Source: Acidimicrobiia bacterium (GTDB lineage: Bacteria; Actinomycetota; Acidimicrobiia; Acidimicrobiales; CATQHL01). From it: a stretch of DNA of 48,908 nucleotides. Of the stretch, positions 43,604 to 48,908 are shown in pieces (the stretch's first letter is position 1; the number at the start of each line of letters is the position of its first letter). The stretch spans positions 1-48,908 of the forward strand of contig VXNF01000120.1 of assembly GCA_009840735.1 (NCBI GenBank), written 5' to 3'. A program made the translations under genes and the position numbers. The notes beneath the pieces are model-generated. The model had not been told where the DNA came from. It saw only the letters and a list, made by a program, of their open reading frames with translations, and did no database searches.

Positions 43604-44128
43604 GTGGGGCATCCGCTGGGGGAGATCGTCCAGGTCGCCTATGTGGTGAACGACGTGGTGGAGGCGGCGCGGCGCTGGGCAGACCGGTTCGGGGCAGGGC
43701 CATTCTTCGTGCGCCATCACATCCCGATGCACGACTCGGTGCATCGGGGACGCCCGGCGCGCTTCGACCACAGCAACGCCTGCGGCCAGTGGGGTGCGGT
43801 CATGCTCGAGCTGATCGAGGACCACGGCACCGGACCTTCGGTCGTGCGCGACCTGTACGCCCCCGGCGAGGAGGGGCTGCACCACGTGGCCTGCTTCGTG
43901 GATGACCTCGACGCCGCGGTGGCGGGGTACGCCGCGCTCGGCTACGAGGTCGCCGGGTCGGGCACCGCCTACGGCCAGACGCCGGTCTGCTACATCGACA
44001 CGATCTCTGACCTGGGACATCTCACGGAGCTCTACGTGCCTACCGGACGCCTGCGGGACTTCTACGCCCTGGTGGCTCAGGCCGCAGACGGCTGGGACGG
44101 CGCCGACCCCGTCCGACTCCGCGAGTGA
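43604..44128 (+). CDS. VOC-family (glyoxalase-like) protein
   Basis: The 174-residue protein has the two beta-alpha-beta-beta-beta modules of the vicinal oxygen chelate fold: I-V-Q-V-A-Y-V-V-N-D-V-V-E-A-A-R-R-W, A-V-M-L-E-L-I-E, then G-L-H-H-V-A-C-F-V-D-D-L-D-A-A-V and H-L-T-E-L-Y. Metal ligands would be H/E residues such as those in L-H-H and T-E-L. The reaction and substrate are unknown. GTG 43604 precedes the first strand directly; the longer frame runs into the previous gene. Confidence 0.88.
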   Translation: MGHPLGEIVQVAYVVNDVVEAARRWADRFGAGPFFVRHHIPMHDSVHRGRPARFDHSNACGQWGAVMLELIEDHGTGPSVVRDLYAPGEEGLHHVACFVDDLDAAVAGYAALGYEVAGSGTAYGQTPVCYIDTISDLGHLTELYVPTGRLRDFYALVAQAADGWDGADPVRLRE

Positions 44129-44188
44129 CGACGTGTATCGCAGCGGGCGGGACCGCCGCGAGGGGCTTGGGGTTACCGAGACTTCGGG

Positions 44189-44440
44189 CTAGACCTCGAG
44201 TTCGATGCTGGGCGCGACCGTGAGGACCCCCGACGCCATGGAGACGAACTCGACGTCTCGATCGAGGATTCCTTCGCACCGCGTCCACTCCAGAACGCAA
44301 TCCACGAGGTCGGCTCGGCTGTCGGCGCCGCCGACGAAACCGAGATCGTCCTCGGCCCACCACAGCGTGCCGCCCTCATCATTCCGGTAGACCCGCACCG
44401 TGTGCGTCAGGCGCCTCCTCGAGGTCCGCTGCGACGCCAT
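44189..44440 (-). CDS. HicB/DUF1902-like small protein
   Basis: The 83-residue protein has T-V-R-V-Y-R-N-D-E-G-G-T-L-W-W-A-E-D-D-L-G-F (in two parts) and A-D-L-V-D-C-V-L-E-W, the layout of DUF1902 / HicB-type antitoxins. The overlapping minus-strand frame ending at 44407 reads A-G-L-T-D-E-E-I-A-K-L-L before it stops. That might be the C-terminus of a lost HicA-type partner, but it is only about 30 codons long and weak. The gene is divergent from the second nuoA gene. Confidence 0.55.
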   Translation of the reverse strand: MASQRTSRRRLTHTVRVYRNDEGGTLWWAEDDLGFVGGADSRADLVDCVLEWTRCEGILDRDVEFVSMASGVLTVAPSIELEV

Positions 44441-44535
44441 AGCAACTTGGCGATCTCCTCATCGGTCAGCCCCGCTACAGCCGTCGTCGGCCCTAGCCGT
44501 CAGCGCGCCGCGACCGCTGGGTAGGCTCTGGCCCG
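44441..44535. promoter_or_regulatory. Gap with the leaderless-type promoter of the second nuo cluster
   Basis: TAGGCT (44522-44527) lies 8 bases before GTG 44536, with no ribosome-binding site. The rest of the gap holds the possible HicA-like remnant on the minus strand. Confidence 0.4.
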
Positions 44536-44901
44536 GTGTCGGACTTCCTGCGCAGCTACCTGACGGTCGGCTTCTTTGCCGTCTTGGCGGTGCTGATGGT
44601 GGCGCTCATGCTGGGCGCCGGCGCCGTGCTGCGTCCGGAGCGTCCTCAGCGCCAGAAGTACGTTACCTATGAGAGCGGCGTCGACCCTGTCGGGGACGGC
44701 TGGTCGCAGAGCACGCTGCGCTACTACCTGTTCGCCCTGCTGTTCGTGATGTTCGACGTGGAGGCCGTGTTCATCTTCCCGTGGGCCACCCGCCTGGAGG
44801 TCTACGGAGTGTTCGGGCTGGTGGAGATGGCGATCTTCATCTTCATCCTGGCGCTGGGCCTGTTCTACGCCTGGCGCAAGCGAGTCCTGCGATGGGTCTG
44901 A
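44536..44901 (+). CDS. nuoA: Complex I subunit A, second cluster
   Basis: The 121-residue membrane subunit has Y-E-S-G-V-D-P-V-G, L-R-Y-Y-L-F-A-L-L-F-V-M-F-D-V-E-A-V-F-I-F-P-W (split over the second helix). The usual loop cysteine (Y-E-C-G) is replaced by serine, unlike the first copy at 24863, which keeps it. It opens a second complex I operon with its own promoter. It is not a recent duplicate: identity to the first copy is limited to the core motifs. Confidence 0.93.
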   Translation: MSDFLRSYLTVGFFAVLAVLMVALMLGAGAVLRPERPQRQKYVTYESGVDPVGDGWSQSTLRYYLFALLFVMFDVEAVFIFPWATRLEVYGVFGLVEMAIFIFILALGLFYAWRKRVLRWV

Positions 44902-44990
44902 CCGGCCGGCGCCGTCGCGGGCACGCGCCGATCCCAACAGCCGCTCGGCCCGCGGGATGCCGAGGCGCCCTGTCGGGAGGTCACGCCTAG
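44892..44990 (+). CDS. Mini-ORF between second nuoA and nuoB (32 residues)
   Basis: ATG 44892 overlaps the end of nuoA by 10 bases. The frame encodes 32 basic, Arg/Ala-rich residues and its TAG (44988-44990) is directly followed by the nuoB ATG. The GGGAGG of nuoB lies inside. It may be a coupling frame; protein function is doubtful. Confidence 0.3.
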   Translation: MGLTGRRRRGHAPIPTAARPAGCRGALSGGHA

Positions 44991-45491
44991 ATGGGCCTCG
45001 TCGAGAGCGGCAAGATGCCCGCGCCCCTGACCAAGCTGTTGAACATCGGCCGCAAGTACTCGCTGTGGGTCTACCAGTGGGGGCTCGCCTGCTGCGCCAT
45101 CGAGATGGGCGCGGCCTTCGGCTCGCCCCGCTACGACGTGATGCGCCTCGGCGTGATCCCGTTCCCCGCCAGCCCCCGCCAAGCCGACCTCGTCGTCATC
45201 TCGGGGACGGTGACAGACAAGATGGTGCCGTCGATCCTGCGCCTCTACGAGCAGATGCCCGACCCCAAATACGTCATCTCGATGGGCTCTTGCGCCAACT
45301 GCGGCGGCCCCTACTGGGACTCGTACTCGGTCACCAAGGGCATCGACCAGATCATCCCCGTGGACGTGTACGTGCCGGGCTGTCCGCCCCGGCCCGAGGC
45401 CCTGCTGGAGGGCATCGTCCTGCTGCAGGAGCGCATCGCCAATGAGGACATGTCGGCCCGCTGGCGCGGCGATCCGATCGTCGTCGGCTGA
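44991..45491 (+). CDS. nuoB: Complex I subunit B, second cluster
   Basis: The 166-residue protein has the N2-cluster cysteines in [20 protein letters not shown] and [10 protein letters not shown]. It is shorter than the first copy, lacking the tail. A GGGAGG lies upstream in the mini-frame. Confidence 0.94.
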   Translation: MGLVESGKMPAPLTKLLNIGRKYSLWVYQWGLACCAIEMGAAFGSPRYDVMRLGVIPFPASPRQADLVVISGTVTDKMVPSILRLYEQMPDPKYVISMGSCANCGGPYWDSYSVTKGIDQIIPVDVYVPGCPPRPEALLEGIVLLQERIANEDMSARWRGDPIVVG

Positions 45492-45508
45492 GGCGCGAGG
45501 CTCCCCCC

Positions 45509-46219
45509 GTGGCCGACACCGAGGCGACCGAGACCGCCATGAGCGATGGGCCAGACGGCGCCGACGCCGCGGCCGAGCCGGTCGAGCCGCTCGAGCCGCG
45601 CCATCTCGCCGCGGTCGCCGCCCTCAGCGAGCGCCTCGGCGAGGCCGTGCTGGAGCACCATTCCCAGCGCGGCGAGCTGTGGGTCCGGGTCCATCACGAG
45701 TCCTGGCAGCGGGCGGGCTACGCGCTGCGCGACGACCTGGGCTGCCGCTGGTTCGATTTCCTCTCGGCCATCGACTGGCTGCCGTCGCCGTTCGGGCGGG
45801 ACATGGACGCTGAGCAGGACTGGCCGACCAGCGGTCCGCCGGCGCGGGACAACGCCATCGAGCACGGCATCACCGGCGGCGAGACCCGACTGCAGCTTCT
45901 CGCCCGGGCGGCGGCCGTGGAGGACAACCCCGGCGGCGGGGGCCTCGCGGTCACGCTCAAGGCCGACCTCCCGAACGAAAATCCCGCCGTGGAGACGTGG
46001 ATCCCGGTCTTCGCCGGCGCCAACTGGCACGAGCGGGAGGCCTGGGAGATGTTCGGCATCGCCTTCGTCGGCCATCCCGACCTGCGCCACATCTACCTGC
46101 CGGGCGAGTTCGAGGGCCACCCGCTGCGCAAAGATTTCCCACTGCTGGCCCGCAGGGTGAAGCCGTGGCCGGGGCTCGTGGACGTGGAGGACATGCCCGC
46201 CGCCGAGGCCCCGTCATGA
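45509..46219 (+). CDS. nuoC: Complex I subunit C, second cluster
   Basis: The 236-residue protein has [10 protein letters not shown] and the end motif [32 protein letters not shown]. It is about 70 residues longer than the first copy, with an acidic N-terminus and an insert around 95-135. GTG 45509 is used; ATG 45539 in frame is an alternative. The stop overlaps the next mini-frame. Confidence 0.93.
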   Translation: MADTEATETAMSDGPDGADAAAEPVEPLEPRHLAAVAALSERLGEAVLEHHSQRGELWVRVHHESWQRAGYALRDDLGCRWFDFLSAIDWLPSPFGRDMDAEQDWPTSGPPARDNAIEHGITGGETRLQLLARAAAVEDNPGGGGLAVTLKADLPNENPAVETWIPVFAGANWHEREAWEMFGIAFVGHPDLRHIYLPGEFEGHPLRKDFPLLARRVKPWPGLVDVEDMPAAEAPS

Positions 46220-46293
46220 GCGCCCCGGTGCCGCCGAGCCCCAGGCCCCCAGCCCGAGCGGGGAGCGCCGCCCTCGGAAGCAACCCGCCATGA
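46216..46293 (+). CDS. Mini-ORF between second nuoC and nuoD (25 residues)
   Basis: ATG 46216 overlaps the nuoC TGA (ATGA). The frame encodes 25 Pro/Ala/Ser-rich residues, and its own TGA overlaps ATG 46290 of nuoD (ATGA). It is coupled exactly at both ends. Confidence 0.4.
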   Translation: MSAPVPPSPRPPARAGSAALGSNPP

Positions 46294-47459
46294 CCGTCAC
46301 CGAGCGCGAGCAGCGGGCGTTCATCGCCGCCGCCGCGGCCGACGCCCGCGTCAACGTCGAACTCGAGACCGAGGGCATGACCCTCAACATCGGCCCGCAG
46401 CACCCAGCAACCCACGGAACGCTGCGCATCGTGGCCCGCCTCGACGGCGAGCAGGTCGTGGCTGCCGAGCCGGTCATGGGCTACATGCACCGGGGTTATG
46501 AGAAGCTGGCCGAGGTGCGCACCTACCCGCAGGTCACCACCCTCATCAACCGCATCGACTGGTTGGGCAGCTTCGCCAACGAGGTGCCGTTCATCCTGGC
46601 CGCCGAGCAGCTCATGGAGGTGGAGGTGCCGCCGCGGGCCGCCTGGATCCGCACCATCCTCTTCGAGCTGTCCCGGCTGGCCAACATCGCCCTGTTCCTG
46701 GGCGACATGGGCGTGCAGCTCGGCGCCCTCACGCCGGTGTTCTTCGCCTTCCGGGACCGGGAGTTCGTCCTGAACCAGATCGAGGCTGTCACCGGCGGGC
46801 GCTTCCACCCCAACTTCGACCGCATCGGCGGCCTCAAGGACGACCTGCCCAAGGGCTGGATCGAAGAGACCCGCGGCGTCATGGCCAAGATGCGCAACTT
46901 CTGCGACGAGCTCGAGGACCTGCTCATGGGCAACGAGATCTTCGAGGCCCGCACCCGCGGCGTGGGGGTCATCCCCGCCGACATCGCCCTGTCCTACGGG
47001 CTCTCGGGGGCCAACCTGCGGGCCTCGGGCGTGGACTGGGACATGCGCCGGGACAACCCCTGCGGCCTCGTCCACGACCAGCTCGACTGGAAGGTCTGGA
47101 CCCATCCCGACGGCGACTCCTTCGCCCGCTACTGGGTGCGTCTGCAGGAGACCCGCGAGGCCACCTACATGGTGGAGCAGATGCTGGACGGCCTGCCGGC
47201 GGGGCCGGTCATGGCCAAGGTCCCCGTCATCATCAAGGTGCCCGCCGGGGAGGCGTATGTGGCCACGGAGAACCCGCTGGGTGTCATGGGCTACTACGTC
47301 GTCAGCAAAGGCGACTTGGGTCCGTTTCGGGTGAAGATCCGCTCCGCCTCGTTCAACAACATCTCGGTTGCGCCCTGGGTGCTGCGGGGCGTGTACGTGC
47401 CCGACGTGATCACGATCCTGGCCAGCCTGTACTTCATCCTGGGAGACATCGACCGATGA
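46290..47459 (+). CDS. nuoD: Complex I subunit D, second cluster
   Basis: The 389-residue protein has N-I-G-P-Q-H-P-A-T-H-G-T-L-R, G-Y-M-H-R-G-Y-E-K and F-E-L-S-R-L-A-N-I-A-L-F. The end motif I-L-A-S-L-Y-F-I-L-G-D-I-D-R stands where the first copy has [12 protein letters not shown], so the copies are distant. G-Y-M-H-R-G-Y-E-K is the form seen in complexes outside the NADH type. The next gene is nuoH, without E, F or G. Confidence 0.94.
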   Translation: MTVTEREQRAFIAAAAADARVNVELETEGMTLNIGPQHPATHGTLRIVARLDGEQVVAAEPVMGYMHRGYEKLAEVRTYPQVTTLINRIDWLGSFANEVPFILAAEQLMEVEVPPRAAWIRTILFELSRLANIALFLGDMGVQLGALTPVFFAFRDREFVLNQIEAVTGGRFHPNFDRIGGLKDDLPKGWIEETRGVMAKMRNFCDELEDLLMGNEIFEARTRGVGVIPADIALSYGLSGANLRASGVDWDMRRDNPCGLVHDQLDWKVWTHPDGDSFARYWVRLQETREATYMVEQMLDGLPAGPVMAKVPVIIKVPAGEAYVATENPLGVMGYYVVSKGDLGPFRVKIRSASFNNISVAPWVLRGVYVPDVITILASLYFILGDIDR

Positions 47460-47476
47460 GCAGGCCCGAGAGATGA
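47456..47476 (+). CDS. Mini-ORF between second nuoD and nuoH (6 residues)
   Basis: ATG 47456 overlaps the nuoD TGA (ATGA), the frame encodes M-S-R-P-E-R, and its TGA overlaps ATG 47473 of nuoH (ATGA). This is the shortest of the coupled mini-frames and fills the whole gap. Confidence 0.4.
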   Translation: MSRPER

Positions 47477-48507
47477 TCTGGACCCTCGCCCTCGAGCTGG
47501 CCTACTGGCAGCAGACCGCCATCAAGCTGGTGGTCGTGGCGCTGGTGATTCCTACCGCGGCGCTGATCCTGGGCTATGTGTTCTTGATGAAGATGATGAG
47601 CTTCATGCAGAGCCGGCTCGGCCCCATGGAGGCCGGCCCCTACGGCACCCTGCAGCTCCTAGCCGACGGCGTGAAGTTCCTGCAGAAGGAGGACGTGTTC
47701 CCGCGCCGGGCCGACCGCTACGTGTTCGCCCTGGCGCCGGTGGTGGTGCTGGTCTCCACGTTCCTGCTCTACGCGGTGCTGCCGATGGGCCCCGACGCGG
47801 TCGTGAGCAGCCTCGACGCCGGGCTGTTCTTCGCCTTGGCGGTGGCGTCGCTGTCGGTCATCGGCGTGCTGATGGCCGGCTGGGGCTCAGCCAACAAGTA
47901 CGCCCTCATGGGCGGCATGCGCGCCGCCGGCCAGCTCATCGCCTACGAGCTGCCGCTGGTGCTGGCCGCCATCGGCGTGGTCATCCAGGCCGGCACGCTG
48001 GACCTCAACAAGATCGTGCTGGCCCAGGCCAACGGCGAGCTGTTCGGCTGGGGCGCCATCGGCTTTCCCTACATCCTCACGCAGTTCCTCGGCTTCGCCA
48101 TCTTCTTGGTGGCCGTGCAGGCCGAGCTGACCCAGCCTCCCTTCGACATGCCGGTAGCGGAGTCCGAGATCGTCGGCGGCTACCAAGTGGAGTACACCGG
48201 CTTCCGCTTCCTGTTCTTCTTCATGGCCGAGTTCGGCACCGCGTTCGCCTTCGCCGGGATCGCCTCGGTGCTGTTCCTCGGCGGCTGGTACGTGCCGGGC
48301 CTCGACCCCGCCTCGGGCTGGTTCAACCTCATCGGCCCGTTCGTGATGTTCATCAAGATCATGGCGGTCTCCGCGCTCATATTCTGGTTCCGCTTCACGT
48401 TCCCGCGGCTGCGTGAGGACCAGCTCCAGAAGCTGGCCTGGAAGGTGCTCGTGCCCCTCGCACTGGGGAACATCGTGGTGACCGGCGTGCTGAAGGTCCT
48501 GGTCTGA
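47473..48507 (+). CDS. nuoH: Complex I subunit H, second cluster
   Basis: The 344-residue membrane subunit has [50 protein letters not shown] (in two parts) and [11 protein letters not shown]. It lacks the long tail of the first copy. It follows nuoD directly, the order of 11-subunit complex I operons. Confidence 0.94.
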   Translation: MIWTLALELAYWQQTAIKLVVVALVIPTAALILGYVFLMKMMSFMQSRLGPMEAGPYGTLQLLADGVKFLQKEDVFPRRADRYVFALAPVVVLVSTFLLYAVLPMGPDAVVSSLDAGLFFALAVASLSVIGVLMAGWGSANKYALMGGMRAAGQLIAYELPLVLAAIGVVIQAGTLDLNKIVLAQANGELFGWGAIGFPYILTQFLGFAIFLVAVQAELTQPPFDMPVAESEIVGGYQVEYTGFRFLFFFMAEFGTAFAFAGIASVLFLGGWYVPGLDPASGWFNLIGPFVMFIKIMAVSALIFWFRFTFPRLREDQLQKLAWKVLVPLALGNIVVTGVLKVLV

Positions 48508-48544
48508 GCGGGGCCCCGACGGAATCAGAGAGGAAGGTCGGATC

Positions 48545-48908
48545 ATGCGAGGCACCGGGATGCTGAAAGGGATGGCGGTCACGGGGCGCACCATGCTGCG
48601 CACGCTGTTCCCCGACGGGCTCCGCAAGCCCGTCCCGGCGCCGTCGCGAGGCGCCCACACCGTGCAGTACCCGCACGTCAAGGAGGCGCCGGTGAGCAGG
48701 GCGCGGGGCGTCATCGGCCTGCACCACGACAACTGCACCGTATGCATGCTGTGCGCCCGAGAGTGCCCGGACTGGTGCATCTACATCGAGGGCCACAAGG
48801 AACTCGCCCCGCCGCGCCGGCCCGGTGGCAAGCCCCGCCAGCGCGCCAAGATTGACCGCTTCGACATCGACTACGCGCTGTGCATGTACTGCGGCATCTG
48901 CGTGGAGG
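48545..48908 (+). CDS. nuoI: Complex I subunit I, second cluster (partial)
   Basis: ATG 48545 follows AGAGGAAGG. The 121 codons in the window include the first [4Fe-4S] site [12 protein letters not shown] and the start of the second, C-M-Y-C-G-I-C, where the window ends. Y-P-H-V-K-E and D-I-D-Y-A-L-C fit NuoI. The gene continues beyond the right edge. Confidence 0.92.
   Translation, partial: MRGTGMLKGMAVTGRTMLRTLFPDGLRKPVPAPSRGAHTVQYPHVKEAPVSRARGVIGLHHDNCTVCMLCARECPDWCIYIEGHKELAPPRRPGGKPRQRAKIDRFDIDYALCMYCGICVE

Overview
The window is GC-rich DNA with many GTG starts and ATGA, GTGA or TGATG gene junctions. It reads as a free-living, respiring actinobacterium. The order histidine phosphatase, MshA-like glycosyltransferase, YbjN protein, proC, small excisionase-type HTH and hemA-hemC-hemD-hemB parallels the mycobacterial mshA-to-hemB stretch. 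The split b6f-like cytochrome b, the Fe-S protein in the bc operon, and two complex I clusters suggest a deep lineage such as Acidimicrobiia. The lineage is an inference; the gene content is read from the sequence.

Layout. 1-1614 (minus strand): a VapB45/VapC45-type toxin-antitoxin pair followed by the N-terminus of a nuclease-like protein that leaves the window. 1747-6739: a histidine phosphatase diverges from an unusual MoaD-glycosyltransferase fusion with its YbjN partner; then an AT-rich island carrying two opposed consensus-like promoters, proC, a small HTH protein, a SAM hydrolase and a one-helix peptide. 6861-12147: hemA, hemC, hemD, hemB and hemL, nearly the whole route from glutamyl-tRNA to uroporphyrinogen III. 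12144-15175 (minus): a bifunctional PAPS synthase and a sulfotransferase. 15491-16455: a HigBA-type toxin-antitoxin with a palindromic operator candidate, and a small membrane coiled-coil protein. 16606-18662 (minus): a membrane-anchored cytochrome c and a geranylgeranyl-reductase-like flavoprotein.

18888-40162 is a single collinear block of about 21 kb: a quinol:cytochrome c oxidoreductase (membrane protein, dicluster ferredoxin, cytochrome b6-like and subunit IV-like halves, Rieske protein, diheme cytochrome c, membrane protein) followed directly by a full 14-subunit-type complex I in the order nuoA-B-C-D-EF-G-H-I-J-K-L-M-N, with nuoE and nuoF fused. 40280-44440 is an accessory stretch: HipBA, a GOLPH3/Vps74-like protein, a MerR-like regulator, a VOC protein and a HicB/DUF1902-like protein. 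From 44536 a second complex I begins as nuoA-B-C-D-H-I without E, F, G between D and H, which is the arrangement of the 11-subunit enzyme.

The genes fit an aerobic heme-based respiratory chain: heme synthesis supplies the cytochromes, NADH or another donor enters through two complexes I, and menaquinol is presumably oxidised by the bc complex. The most unusual signal is a series of tiny stop-start-coupled reading frames between nuo genes. The clearest is three tandem copies of a 23-bp unit between nuoJ and nuoK; each encodes the peptide MAPEARS and its stop overlaps the next start. Five further junctions have analogous one-off mini-frames.
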